A stretch of 64,000 nucleotides of DNA from an uncultured Litoreibacter sp. (lineage in GTDB: Bacteria > Pseudomonadota > Alphaproteobacteria > Rhodobacterales > Rhodobacteraceae): assembly GCA_947492995.1 (NCBI GenBank), contig CANLOU010000002.1:62001-126000 (forward strand), given 5' to 3'. The translations under genes and the position numbers were made by a program. Shown here one piece after another: positions 42,323 through 50,993 of the stretch. The number at the start of each line of letters is the position of its first letter. Position 1 is the stretch's first letter. Below the pieces are notes generated by a model, which saw only the letters and a list, made by a program, of their open reading frames with translations, had not been told where the DNA came from and did not search any database.

Positions 42323-44142
42323 TCCACCGTGACGGATTTGGCAAGGTTGCGCGGTTGGTCCACGTCGGTGCCTTTGGCGACTGCTGCGTGGTAGCTCAAA
42401 AGCTGCGCGGGGACGGCGTATAGAATGGGCGCAAGGAACGGCTCGCAGGTCGGCATCACAAGCGTTTGCCATACCCCGTCCGAGGCCTGTCTGGCCCCCT
42501 CAACATCCGTCACCAGCACCACTTTGCCTTCGCGGGCCATGACCTCCTGCATGTTCGAAATTGTCTTGTCGAACAAGGCGTCCATGGGGGCCAGAACCAC
42601 CACTGGCATCTTTTTGTCGATCAGGGCGATGGGTCCGTGTTTCAGTTCACCCGATGCATAACCTTCGGCGTGTATATAGCTGATTTCTTTTAGTTTTAAT
42701 GCACCTTCCAATGCCATCGGGTACATCGGGCCGCGGCCCAGATAGATGGCGTCGGTCGAGGCCGCGATTTTGCGCGCGGCGCTGCGGATTTTCGGTTCGA
42801 TCGCGAGGGCCTGATTGATAAGGCCGGGCATGTTGCGCAGGGCGTCCAGCTTCTCGGTCAGATCCGCCGCGCTGATCGTGCCGCGTTGCCGCGCCGCTTC
42901 CAAAGCCAATAAAACCAAGACGGTAAGCTGGCATGTGAAGGCTTTGGTCGAGGCCACGCCGATCTCGGTGCCGGCCAGAATTGGCAGGGCCAAATCGCTT
43001 TCGCGCGCAATCGAACTTTCCGGCACGTTGACCACCGACAGAACCTTTGCCGCGCGCTCGGAGGCGTAGCGCAGGGCGGCCAGCGTATCCGCCGTTTCGC
43101 CCGACTGGGACACAAACAGCGCGAATGACTTGTCCGAAATCGGCGGCTGGCGGTAGCGGTATTCCGAGGCAATATCGACCTCAACCGGCAGCCCGGCCAA
43201 TTGCTCGAACCAGTATTTGGCGACCTGGCAGGCGATGAAGGCGGTGCCGCAGGCCACCATGGTGATGCGGTCGCAGGCGGTGAAATCTATCTCGCCGCCG
43301 GGCAGGGTGATCGTGCCGCCCGACTTGCCCGCATAGGCGGCGATGGCGTCGGCCAGAACCACGGGCTGCTCCGCAATTTCCTTTGACATGAAATGCTTAT
43401 GCCCGCCCTTTTCGACCTGCGAGGCCTCCAGCTTGATCTTCTTGACCTTGCGGTTGGCGCGGCGGCTTGCGGCGTCGAAAATGTCGACGCTGGTACGGGT
43501 CAGGACGGCGCGGTCGCCTTCCTCCAGATAGGTGATGCGGTCGGTCATCGGGGCCAGCGCGATGGCATCCGAGCCCACGAACATTTCCCCGTCGCCATGC
43601 CCGATGGCCAGCGGCGAGCCCTTGCGGGCGGCGATCATCAAATCATCCTCGCCTTTGAACAGGAAGCACAGGGCAAATGCGCCCTCAAGGCGGGCAATGG
43701 TTTTCTCGGTCGCCTCTTGCGGGGTGGCGCCCTCGTCAAGGAAATGGCGGGCCAGCATCGCGACTGTTTCGGTGTCGGTGTCGGTTTCGAACTGCAGACC
43801 TTTGGTGGAAAGTTCGTCCCGTAACTCCTTGAAATTTTCGATAATTCCGTTGTGGACAACGGCCACAGAGCCGGATTGATGCGGATGCGCGTTGGCGGTG
43901 TTCGGCGCGCCATGCGTGGCCCAGCGCGTGTGCCCGATGCCCGACTTGCCCGCCAGTGGCTCATGCACCAACAGGTCGGACAGGTTGACCAGCTTGCCCA
44001 CCGCGCGGCGGCGGTCCAGCACGCCGTCATTCACGGTCGCAATGCCCGCGCTGTCATAGCCGCGATATTCCAAACGCTTGAGAGACTCCACCAACAAGGG
44101 GGCGACCTCATGCTTTCCAAGAACTCCAACAATCCCACACAT
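42319..44142 (-). CDS. glmS: glutamine:fructose-6-phosphate aminotransferase
   Basis: A 607-residue GlmS. Cys1 nucleophile CGIVGVLGKHEV, GHTRWATHGAPNTANAHPH, two SIS domains (FVSQSGETADTLAALRYA; LGRGPMYPMALEGALKLKEISYIHAEGYASGELKHGPIAL) and the end NLAKSVTVE. It makes glucosamine-6-phosphate for peptidoglycan and LPS in the cytoplasm. It follows glmU, the later enzyme of the same route, with zero spacing (TAA-ATG), so the pair is one operon with the AlkD-like gene. No glmS ribozyme is expected in Gram-negatives and none was seen. Confidence 0.97.
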   Translation of the reverse strand: MCGIVGVLGKHEVAPLLVESLKRLEYRGYDSAGIATVNDGVLDRRRAVGKLVNLSDLLVHEPLAGKSGIGHTRWATHGAPNTANAHPHQSGSVAVVHNGIIENFKELRDELSTKGLQFETDTDTETVAMLARHFLDEGATPQEATEKTIARLEGAFALCFLFKGEDDLMIAARKGSPLAIGHGDGEMFVGSDAIALAPMTDRITYLEEGDRAVLTRTSVDIFDAASRRANRKVKKIKLEASQVEKGGHKHFMSKEIAEQPVVLADAIAAYAGKSGGTITLPGGEIDFTACDRITMVACGTAFIACQVAKYWFEQLAGLPVEVDIASEYRYRQPPISDKSFALFVSQSGETADTLAALRYASERAAKVLSVVNVPESSIARESDLALPILAGTEIGVASTKAFTCQLTVLVLLALEAARQRGTISAADLTEKLDALRNMPGLINQALAIEPKIRSAARKIAASTDAIYLGRGPMYPMALEGALKLKEISYIHAEGYASGELKHGPIALIDKKMPVVVLAPMDALFDKTISNMQEVMAREGKVVLVTDVEGARQASDGVWQTLVMPTCEPFLAPILYAVPAQLLSYHAAVAKGTDVDQPRNLAKSVTVE

Positions 44143-45483
44143 TTAGCTGTCTCTCTTCATCTTACGGGCGCGCAAAATCTGCATCAGCTTGCGGGCGAAT
44201 CCGGGTTTGTGAATGGTCTCGGCGCGGCCAATCGCCATCGCGCCGTCTGGCACGTCCTTGGTCACCACGGTGCCGGACGCGGTCATGCTTTCGCAGCCCA
44301 TTTTGACCGGGGCAACCAGCAAGGTGTTGGACCCGACAAAGGCGCGCGCGCCGATCTCGGTGCGATGCTTCATCACCCCGTCATAGTTGCAGGTGATGGT
44401 GCCCGCGCCGATATTTGCGGCCTCGCCCACGGCGGCGTCGCCGACATAGGACAGGTGGTTCACCTTCGCGCCTGTCGCGATGGTGGCATTCTTGATTTCC
44501 ACGAAGTTGCCGACCCGTGCGGAGGCCGCCAAATCGGCGCCTGGGCGCAACCGCGCAAACGGCCCGACCCGCGTATCAGGCCCGACATGGCAACCTTCCA
44601 GATGGCAAAACGCCCGAATTTCGGCACCTGTTTCCACCGTGACGCCCGCGCCAAACACCACCGACGGGCCGACCCAAACATCCGGCGCAAGCGCCGTGTC
44701 ATGGCTGAAATAGACGCTTGCGGGCTCCGCAAGGGTCACGCCATTTGTCATAGCCTCCAGCCGCGCCGCTTGTTGAAAGACGGCCTCGGCCTCGGCCAGT
44801 TGCACGCGGGAATTGATGCCCATCGTCTCTTCCTCGGCGCAGGTCACAACCGACGCGCGCAGCCCCTTCGAGGTCGCCCGCTCAACAACGTCCGTCAGGT
44901 AGTATTCGCCGCTGGCATTGTCGTTGCCAACGCCGGAAATCAGGTCAAACAACGTCGCGCAATCGGCTGATATGACGCCGGAATTGCACAGTGTGATGCT
45001 CAGCTCCGCGGGGGAGGCATCCTTCGCCTCCACAATCCGCGCCAGTGCGTCGCCCTCAACCACCAGCCGCCCGTATTTGGCAGGATCCGCGGCCTCAAAG
45101 CCCAGCACGGTGACATCCGCGTCGCTGTCGCTCATCTGCTGCAATGTCCCCGCCGAGATAAACGGCGTGTCGCCGTATAAAACGATCACTTGCCCCTCAA
45201 AGCCCGCCAGGGCGTCGCGCGCCTGGTCCACCGCGTGGCCCGTGCCCAGCTGTTCCGTCTGGCGCACGCAGACCGCGTCGGGGTCCAGTCGGGCAACGAC
45301 CGCCTCGACCGCCTCCGCCCCATGGCCCGTCACCACGACGGTCCGCGCGGGCGCCAGCGCCGCGCCGGATTTCATTGCATGCCCGATCAAGGGCAGGCCC
45401 GCCACGTCGTGCAGCACTTTGGGTTTGGAGGATTTCATTCTGCTGCCCATGCCTGCGGCCAGAATGACGAGTGCGGTTTGCAT
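44143..45483 (-). CDS. glmU: bifunctional GlmU (N-acetyltransferase / UDP-GlcNAc pyrophosphorylase)
   Basis: A 446-residue GlmU. LVILAAGMGSRMKSSKPKVLHDVAG is the uridyltransferase motif, YGDTPFIS and DNASGEYYLTD follow, and the left-handed beta-helix acetyltransferase domain has NFVEIKNATIATGAKVNHLSYVGDAAVGEAANIGAGTITCNYDGVMKH and SNTLLVAPVKMG. It produces UDP-GlcNAc from glucosamine-1-phosphate. ATG 45483 starts the conserved domain; the tracked start at 45531 extends into the divergent promoter. First gene of the glmU-glmS-alkD-like operon, divergent from gph. Confidence 0.97.
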   Translation of the reverse strand: MQTALVILAAGMGSRMKSSKPKVLHDVAGLPLIGHAMKSGAALAPARTVVVTGHGAEAVEAVVARLDPDAVCVRQTEQLGTGHAVDQARDALAGFEGQVIVLYGDTPFISAGTLQQMSDSDADVTVLGFEAADPAKYGRLVVEGDALARIVEAKDASPAELSITLCNSGVISADCATLFDLISGVGNDNASGEYYLTDVVERATSKGLRASVVTCAEEETMGINSRVQLAEAEAVFQQAARLEAMTNGVTLAEPASVYFSHDTALAPDVWVGPSVVFGAGVTVETGAEIRAFCHLEGCHVGPDTRVGPFARLRPGADLAASARVGNFVEIKNATIATGAKVNHLSYVGDAAVGEAANIGAGTITCNYDGVMKHRTEIGARAFVGSNTLLVAPVKMGCESMTASGTVVTKDVPDGAMAIGRAETIHKPGFARKLMQILRARKMKRDS

Positions 45484-45597
45484 TGTTGCTTTCCTTGTCT
45501 TTGTGCTCGTTCTACCTTCACCGCAGGGCAACGCAAGGGCGCGGCCCTCAAAACACGTTACGCCGCATTACAAGCGGGCGACCAAGAGGCAGGGCAC

Positions 45598-46263
45598 ATG
45601 CGCACCGTAGTTTTCGATTTGGACGGCACGTTGGCCGATACCAGCGGCGATCTGTTGGATGCGGCAAACGCCGTCTTCCGGGCGGCGGGGCATGGCGACG
45701 TTCTGGAGCATCCCCGCGACGCGGGCACGGCGCTGCGCGGCGGGCGGGCCATGCTGACGCTGGGCTACGAGCGGCTGGGGCTCGCGGTCACGCAAGACGA
45801 CATCGACGCGGGCTACCCGGTTTTGCTGCAGGCCTATGACGCGCAAATCAACGACAAAACCACGCTCTACGATGGCGCGCGGGCGGTGGTCACGCGGCTG
45901 AAGCTGGCGGGCTACAAGGTGGCCATTTGCACCAACAAGCCGATCGCGCTGGCCGAAAAGCTGCTGAAAGAGATGGCGTTTTACGACGTGTTCGACGCGG
46001 TGGTCGGCGCCAAAACGCTGCCCGTCAGCAAGCCGAACCCCGAGCCGTATATTCTGGCGGTCAAGCTGGCGGGGGGCGACGTGGAGCAATCGGTGCTGAT
46101 CGGGGACACGGCCACCGACCGCAAGACCTCGACGGCGGCGGATGCCAAAAGCATCCTCGTCACCTTCAGCCCGGCGGGGCAATCGGTCAAAGAGCTGTTC
46201 CCCGACGACACAATCGACCATTTCGACGAGCTGGACGCCGCCGTGGCCAAGCTGATCGGCTGA
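45598..46263 (+). CDS. gph: phosphoglycolate phosphatase (HAD family)
   Basis: A 221-residue HAD hydrolase: VVFDLDGTLADTSGDLLDAAN (motif I with two Asp), ICTNKPIALAEKLL (motif II Thr), KPNPEPY (motif III Lys), VLIGDTATDRKTSTAA (motif IV). Subfamily and length fit Gph, which removes 2-phosphoglycolate formed by oxidative DNA repair or oxygenation. The real start is ATG 45598; the tracked 357-residue ORF from 45190 is antisense to glmU in its first third. A nine-pair hairpin follows the stop. Confidence 0.88.
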   Translation: MRTVVFDLDGTLADTSGDLLDAANAVFRAAGHGDVLEHPRDAGTALRGGRAMLTLGYERLGLAVTQDDIDAGYPVLLQAYDAQINDKTTLYDGARAVVTRLKLAGYKVAICTNKPIALAEKLLKEMAFYDVFDAVVGAKTLPVSKPNPEPYILAVKLAGGDVEQSVLIGDTATDRKTSTAADAKSILVTFSPAGQSVKELFPDDTIDHFDELDAAVAKLIG

Positions 46264-46291
46264 AGCGCCCCCACACATGTCTGGCGCAATA

Positions 46292-46312
46292 CGAATTTTC
46301 GACGAAAATTCG
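46292..46312 (+). terminator. AT-core hairpin after gph
   Basis: CGAATTTTC-gac-GAAAATTCG, perfect 9-base stem with 3-base loop, about 30 bases after the gph stop. It is a single member of the hairpin family seen in pairs elsewhere and is followed by GC-rich sequence rather than a T tract. Confidence 0.6.
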
Positions 46313-46453
46313 GGCGCCCGTGGCGGGGCTGGGGTTTCACATTTCCGAAATGCCGCGTGTTGGGCGGCCAAAAAGGGCGCTTTGCGGCGTCGCCGCGCGT
46401 TGACGCCCGCGCGCGGCGGCCCCACCATTGCGCCCAACAAAAGGACGCGCGCC

Positions 46454-47662
46454 ATGCAAGAAAAGTTCACCGGATCCTTCACCCAGCAAGAGCCGATCCC
46501 CGATGCGGGGATCAAGGCTGCAATGGACGTGCTGCACCATGGCCGCCTGCACCGCTACAACGTCGCCGAAGGCGAGCTGGGCGAAACCGCGCTGCTGGAG
46601 CAGGAATTCGCTGCGCTAACGGGGGCAAAATACGCGCTCGCCGTGGCCTCTGGCGGCTACGCGATGGGCTGCGCCATGCGCGCGGTTGGCGTCAAGGCGG
46701 GCGACAAGGTGCTGTCAAACGGCTTCACGCTGGCTCCGGTGCCGGGCGCCATTGCCTCGCTTGGCGCCGAACCGGTCTTTGTGGAGGTCACCGACAGCCT
46801 GACCATCGACCTGCAAGACTTGCAGGCCAAAATCGCAACCTCCGGCGCCAAAACCCTGCTGCTCAGCCATATGCGCGGGCATCTTGTGGATATGGATGCG
46901 CTGATGGCGATCTGCGACGCGGCAGGGGTGCAGGTGATCGAGGACTGCGCCCACACCATGGGCGCGTCATGGCGCGGCACCCATTCGGGGCGGCACGGCG
47001 TGGTTGGCTGCTATTCGTGCCAGACCTACAAACACATCAATTCCGGCGAGGGCGGGTTTTTGGTCTCTGACGATGACGCGGTCATGGCCCGCGCCATAAT
47101 GCTCTCCGGCAGCTACATGCTGTATGAGCGCCACGCCGCAAGCCCGCCTGCGGCGGTGTTTGAGCGGGTGAAATACGACACGCCCAACATCTCGGGCCGG
47201 ATGGACAATCTGCGCGCCGCCATCCTGCGCCCGCAGCTGACCACGCTTGATGCGCAGGTCGACAAATGGAATGCCCGCTACAAAGCCGTCGAGGACGGCC
47301 TGCGCAACTGCCCTGGCCTGCACGTGATCGACCGCGCGCCCGAGGGGCGCTTTGTGGGATCGTCCATCCAGTTCCGTCTGCCGGGCTATGCGCCCGCCCA
47401 GATCGAGGGCTTCGTGCAAGGCTGCGCGGGCAGGGGGGTCGAGCTGAAATGGTTCGGCGCAGCCGAACCCAAAGCCTTCACCTCCCGCTATGACAGCTGG
47501 CGGTATGCGCAAAAGCAGGCGCTGCCGGAAACCGACCGCATTCTTGCGGGTCTCATCGACATGCGCCTGCCGCTGACCTTCAGCGAGCACGATTGCAAAA
47601 CCATCGCCCGTATCATCACGGACGAAGCCCTGACCCTGTCGCAAACAGTGGCTGTGGAGTAA
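46454..47662 (+). CDS. DegT/DnrJ/EryC1 family PLP-dependent aminotransferase
   Basis: A 402-residue sugar-aminotransferase-type protein: GRLHRYNVAEGELGETALLEQEFAALTGAKYALAVASGGYAM, SNGFTLAPVPGAIASLGAEPVFVEV, IEDCAHTMGASW and YSCQTYKHINSGEGGFLVSDDD, where the Lys of TYKHIN is the expected PLP site. Family members make 3- or 4-amino sugars, 3-amino-5-hydroxybenzoate or related products for surface glycans or secondary metabolites. ATG 46454 follows AAAGGACG; the tracked start at 46277 reads through a hairpin. No sugar-nucleotide gene is adjacent, so the substrate is open. The stop codon is inside a 24-base palindrome. Confidence 0.85.
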   Translation: MQEKFTGSFTQQEPIPDAGIKAAMDVLHHGRLHRYNVAEGELGETALLEQEFAALTGAKYALAVASGGYAMGCAMRAVGVKAGDKVLSNGFTLAPVPGAIASLGAEPVFVEVTDSLTIDLQDLQAKIATSGAKTLLLSHMRGHLVDMDALMAICDAAGVQVIEDCAHTMGASWRGTHSGRHGVVGCYSCQTYKHINSGEGGFLVSDDDAVMARAIMLSGSYMLYERHAASPPAAVFERVKYDTPNISGRMDNLRAAILRPQLTTLDAQVDKWNARYKAVEDGLRNCPGLHVIDRAPEGRFVGSSIQFRLPGYAPAQIEGFVQGCAGRGVELKWFGAAEPKAFTSRYDSWRYAQKQALPETDRILAGLIDMRLPLTFSEHDCKTIARIITDEALTLSQTVAVE

Positions 47663-47684
47663 AATTTTTCGATCGAAAAATTTT
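47661..47684. terminator. 24-base palindrome at a convergent gene end
   Basis: AAAATTTTTCGATCGAAAAATTTT, perfect and loopless, and overlapping the aminotransferase stop codon. It sits between two convergent genes and belongs by sequence type to the AT-rich hairpin family of this window. Confidence 0.7.
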
Positions 47685-47695
47685 GCCGCCCGCCC

Positions 47696-48433
47696 TTATC
47701 TGGCGATGCGCTCCGGAAACGCCACCACATTGCCTGTGCCAATCCGCGACGACCGCTGCGCGGGCGGGGCCAGCCCCCGCGACCGCGTCGCCATGCGCGT
47801 GGGCGCGCTTGCGCGCACCCCGTCTGCGGGACCGGCTGCAAGATGTGACAGAACCGCCGCGGCGCCGTTGCGGGCGGCGGTCAGGCCGCCAGCGAAGGTG
47901 CCCGAGCCCGGAAAGACCGGGGTGCCGCTGAAGATCGTGCGGGGCCGCGCCAGCGCCTTGCGCCCGTGGCTGACCTGTTGGGCGGCAAGATAGGTGCGGT
48001 TGTGCTCTTCGATCACCCGCTTCAAATCGCCCGGCGCATAGGTATGCGCGTCGGCCAACCCCATGGCGCGGGCGCATAGCTTGGAGCAGAACCAACGGTC
48101 CGCCGTGTGGCGGCGCAAATTGATGAACTGCGTCATCAGCAGCCCCCAATAGTCGTAGCCTTGGCCAATCAGGCGCTGCGCGCGTTCGAACGTGTCGGCG
48201 GGCGCCCAGGGCACGGGCACGAACTCGTAAGCGCCTTCGCGGAAGGTGATGTCACGCATGTAGACGCCGCCGTATTTTCCGGCGGCCGAGATGCAGCGAT
48301 GGGTTTCTCCGGGAAGGGGCGGCAGGTCACTCAAAAATAATTCACAATGCGAAAACTCCGAGCGCGTGACGCGCTGCACCAGAGTGTCGCTCAAAAACCG
48401 GCCCTCACCCCGGTAAAAGGCAAGGTATATCAT
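47696..48433 (-). CDS. NlpC/P60-superfamily permuted papain-like protein (candidate)
   Basis: A 245-residue protein. EFSHCELFLSDLPP, then RCISAAGKYGGVYMRDITFREGAYEFVPVPW, then YDYWGLLMTQFINLRRHTADRWFCSKLCARAMGL. The order His (SHCE) before Cys (FCSKLC) is that of circularly permuted papain-like enzymes of the YiiX/YebB/G6R kind, which cleave amide or ester bonds at peptidoglycan or lipids. The last 90 residues are Arg/Ala-rich, low complexity and not recognised. No signal peptide. The assignment rests on motif order only. The gene is monocistronic and faces a 416-base AT-rich gap. Confidence 0.55.
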   Translation of the reverse strand: MIYLAFYRGEGRFLSDTLVQRVTRSEFSHCELFLSDLPPLPGETHRCISAAGKYGGVYMRDITFREGAYEFVPVPWAPADTFERAQRLIGQGYDYWGLLMTQFINLRRHTADRWFCSKLCARAMGLADAHTYAPGDLKRVIEEHNRTYLAAQQVSHGRKALARPRTIFSGTPVFPGSGTFAGGLTAARNGAAAVLSHLAAGPADGVRASAPTRMATRSRGLAPPAQRSSRIGTGNVVAFPERIAR

Positions 48434-48849
48434 GATCGTTTCGTCGTCCCAGGTGTTAATGTGTCAAAAATGGGGCAGTTGGCATCTGCAGGCAAGAAAA
48501 AACTAAGAAATTGTTAAGGTTACGGGGTTTAGTGGGCACAGGGGCGCGCCTTATTTTGGTCATATTCTAGCGGAAGACGCCTTGCTATTGGGCGCATCCG
48601 CACAGGTGACGTGCGCGGAAGGCTTATTTTGTTGGCCCATCCGGCAATGTCTTTGAAAAGGTTGAAAAATTAACCTTTTCGATTTCTTGAAAATGATTTC
48701 ATTGAATTGGTTAACTGGTTAACGCCTTTTTTGCCTGAACAGGGGCCATGCCGGTCGATAAACTGACATTACGATTGACCCGATGGGGGATTCGTATGTT
48801 ATATGAACGTATGTTCAATTAACTCAAAACACAGCCGGAGCCAACCGCC
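48434..48849. promoter_or_regulatory. 416-bp AT-rich regulatory region upstream of the liu operon
   Basis: This gap between divergent starts is far more AT-rich than its surroundings. It holds the hairpin GAAAAGGTT-gaaaaatt-AACCTTTTC (48655-48680), a tandem GGTTAACTGGTTAAC (about 48708-48722), and the ivd promoter with an overlapping palindrome (see next entry). No ORF is convincing in it. The left part must contain the promoter of the papain-like gene. Confidence 0.6.
48775..48817 (+). promoter_or_regulatory. candidate sigma-70 promoter with overlapping TetR-type operator before ivd
   Basis: TTGACC (48775-48780) is followed after 16 bases by TGTTAT (48797-48802) as a -10. Immediately downstream is TGAAC-gtat-GTTCA (48804-48817), an inverted repeat of a form bound by TetR-type acyl-CoA-responsive repressors such as PsrA. 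The operator would cover the start point, about 33 bases before the ATG of ivd, consistent with repression relieved by a branched acyl-CoA. No regulator gene is in the window. Confidence 0.5.
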
Positions 48850-50013
48850 ATGTTCACAGCCTCAATGACGTTTGATCTGGGCGAAGACGTCAACGCGTTG
48901 CGCGACATGGTGCACCGCTGGGCGCAGGACCGCGTGGCCCCCATGGCCGCCGAGATCGACAAAACCAACGCGTTCCCCCCGGAGCTGTGGACCGAGATGG
49001 GCGAGCTTGGCCTTTTGGGCATCACGGTTGACGAGCAATATGGCGGCGCGGGCATGTCCTACCTCGCCCATGTCATCGCCGTCGAAGAAATCGCCCGCGC
49101 CTCCGCCTCCGTGTCGCTCAGCTACGGGGCGCATTCCAACCTCTGCGTCAACCAGATCAAGCTGAACGGCACCGAGGCGCAGAAACAGCATTACCTGCCC
49201 AAGCTGATCTCGGGCGAACATGTCGGCGCGCTGGCCATGTCCGAGGCAGGCGCAGGCTCCGACGTCGTGTCGATGAAGCTGCGGGCCGAAAAGCGCAACG
49301 ACCATTTCCGGCTGAACGGCACCAAATACTGGATCACCAACGGCCCCGACGCCGCCACCCTCGTGGTCTACGCCAAGACCGACCCCGATGCGGGCAGCAA
49401 GGGGATCACCGCGTTTCTGGTTGAAAAATCCATGGCAGGCTTCTCCACCTCGCCGCATTTCGACAAGCTGGGCATGCGCGGCTCCAACACCGCCGAGCTC
49501 ATCTTCGAGGATGTCGAAATCCCCTTCGAAAACATCCTCGGCGAGGAGGGCCGCGGCACTCGCGTCCTGATGTCCGGCCTCGACTATGAGCGCGTGGTGC
49601 TGGCAGGCATCGGCACCGGCATCATGGCCGCCTGCATGGACGCGATCATGCCCTACATGGCGGAGCGCCGCCAGTTCGGCCAGCCCATCGGCAGTTTCCA
49701 GTTGATGCAGGGCAAAATCGCCGACATGTACACCGCCATGAACACCGCGCGCGCCTATGTCTACGAGGTCGCCAAGGCCTGCGACGCAGGCACCGTCACC
49801 CGTCAGGATGCCGCCGCCTGCTGCCTTTATGCGTCCGAGCAGGCCATGACCCAGGCCCACCAGGCCGTGCAAGCCATGGGCGGCGCGGGCTTTCTGAACG
49901 ACGCCCCCGTCGCACGCCTGTTCCGCGACGCCAAGCTGATGGAGATCGGCGCAGGCACGTCCGAGATCCGCCGCATGCTGGTGGGTCGCGAATTGGTGGG
50001 GGCGATGGGGTGA
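48850..50013 (+). CDS. ivd: isovaleryl-CoA dehydrogenase
   Basis: A 387-residue acyl-CoA dehydrogenase: [80 protein letters not shown] and [11 protein letters not shown], where the Glu in the DYER position matches the catalytic base of isovaleryl-CoA dehydrogenases. The FAD-dependent enzyme oxidises isovaleryl-CoA to 3-methylcrotonyl-CoA, the first committed step of leucine breakdown. It is the first gene of the operon that goes on to both methylcrotonyl-CoA carboxylase subunits, HMG-CoA lyase and a hydratase. Its stop overlaps a GTG start of an unrelated gene (GTGA). Confidence 0.93.
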   Translation: MFTASMTFDLGEDVNALRDMVHRWAQDRVAPMAAEIDKTNAFPPELWTEMGELGLLGITVDEQYGGAGMSYLAHVIAVEEIARASASVSLSYGAHSNLCVNQIKLNGTEAQKQHYLPKLISGEHVGALAMSEAGAGSDVVSMKLRAEKRNDHFRLNGTKYWITNGPDAATLVVYAKTDPDAGSKGITAFLVEKSMAGFSTSPHFDKLGMRGSNTAELIFEDVEIPFENILGEEGRGTRVLMSGLDYERVVLAGIGTGIMAACMDAIMPYMAERRQFGQPIGSFQLMQGKIADMYTAMNTARAYVYEVAKACDAGTVTRQDAAACCLYASEQAMTQAHQAVQAMGGAGFLNDAPVARLFRDAKLMEIGAGTSEIRRMLVGRELVGAMG

Positions 50014-50627
50014 AGGCCGGGGATCGAAGCTCTCAATACCTAGATCTGCTGGGGCTGTCCGCTGACAATGTGACCGAGAACATAGCCGAACTCGTGTCTG
50101 ACCGAACTGATGACGAACATAAGATCCGCTCATCAATCTTGGATATTCATTTTACCACTGAATTTGAGCTTAAGCGCTTTCTTTACCATTCTTTGCGGAG
50201 CACTATCTCGTTTGCCGATAAGTCTGATCGGGATACGAAAGCCGCAAAACTCAATAGATCAGTCTCCAAGCTGTCGATGGGTGGTGTGTTGAGCCTGTTG
50301 GAAGCGGGCTTAAGGGATCCCACGTGGGCCGCTCTTGAATTTGCGTGGTCGATCAATGGGACGCGGAACAAACTAGCTCACAAAAGCGACCTTAAAGAGG
50401 TGTTGTATAAAGGACGGTCTCCATTTTTAGAGCCCGATTGCCTCGCCCAAATGTACATTGACCTTTGGGACGCGAGCCAGAGCTTTGCAAAGGCGTTTGA
50501 GTTCAAAATCGAAATGCCGCTTGTCATGGCACGATATTACCACGCGGTTGCTGAGATTTATGAGACGAAGTACGGACCTCTGAGCAAAGAGGAACGACCT
50601 TCTATTCCGGACTACCCAGAATGGTGA
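50010..50627 (+). CDS. unrecognised HEPN-like helical protein inside the liu operon
   Basis: A 205-residue soluble, mostly helical protein, clearly lower in GC and with different codon choice from ivd and mccB. Near the middle it has [25 protein letters not shown] is an R-x4-H motif like that of HEPN-type domains (and of DUF4145-like helical proteins), which in active HEPN RNases is catalytic. No partner nucleotidyltransferase or antitoxin gene is next to it. The GTG start overlaps the ivd stop, so it is translated with the operon. It looks like an insertion into a metabolic operon. Function is unknown; RNase or RNA-binding activity is only a hypothesis. Confidence 0.7.
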   Translation: MKAGDRSSQYLDLLGLSADNVTENIAELVSDRTDDEHKIRSSILDIHFTTEFELKRFLYHSLRSTISFADKSDRDTKAAKLNRSVSKLSMGGVLSLLEAGLRDPTWAALEFAWSINGTRNKLAHKSDLKEVLYKGRSPFLEPDCLAQMYIDLWDASQSFAKAFEFKIEMPLVMARYYHAVAEIYETKYGPLSKEERPSIPDYPEW

Positions 50628-50977
50628 CCCGCCTCCGCCCCCTCCACTACGCGGTCATCACGCTGCTCGCGCTCTTCGCGCTGCTGGCTGCCGCGCAATA
50701 CCAACGGGCCAGCCTGAAGATCACGGAAACCCAAATCATCGAGACCTACGCGTCTCAATATCTGGCCGCAGCGCCCCAAGGCGCAAAACTGACCGACTGC
50801 CGCGCCAAACCGGGGCAAAATACGGCCACCCGCATGGTTGTCATTTGCGGCCCCGACCGCTTTGATGCGGCGCGACATTATGAATTTCACGTGGACCCGC
50901 TGGGCCGCCTGATCGTCAAACACGGGCCCGGTGACTGGGCCACGCAGGACCCCGTCGCCGGACGCGACAAGGCCTGA
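50621..50977 (+). CDS. small membrane-anchored protein, unknown
   Basis: A 118-residue protein. One N-terminal membrane helix (RPLHYAVITLLALFALLAAAQYQ) is followed by about 90 periplasmic residues with two Cys (KLTDCRAKP and MVVICGPDR) that could pair. It overlaps the previous gene at ATGGTGA, so is coupled to it. The mature domain (IIETYASQYLAAAPQGAKLTDC...HVDPLGRLIVKHGPGDW) is not recognised. It returns to the base composition of the host genome. Confidence 0.65.
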   Translation: MVTRLRPLHYAVITLLALFALLAAAQYQRASLKITETQIIETYASQYLAAAPQGAKLTDCRAKPGQNTATRMVVICGPDRFDAARHYEFHVDPLGRLIVKHGPGDWATQDPVAGRDKA

Positions 50978-50993
50978 CATGCAAGGACACAAG

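Noticed and set aside
48862-50136. 424-residue minus-strand ORF opposite ivd
   Set aside because: Antisense shadow of the acyl-CoA dehydrogenase; rich in His/Gly/Ala without domain signal.
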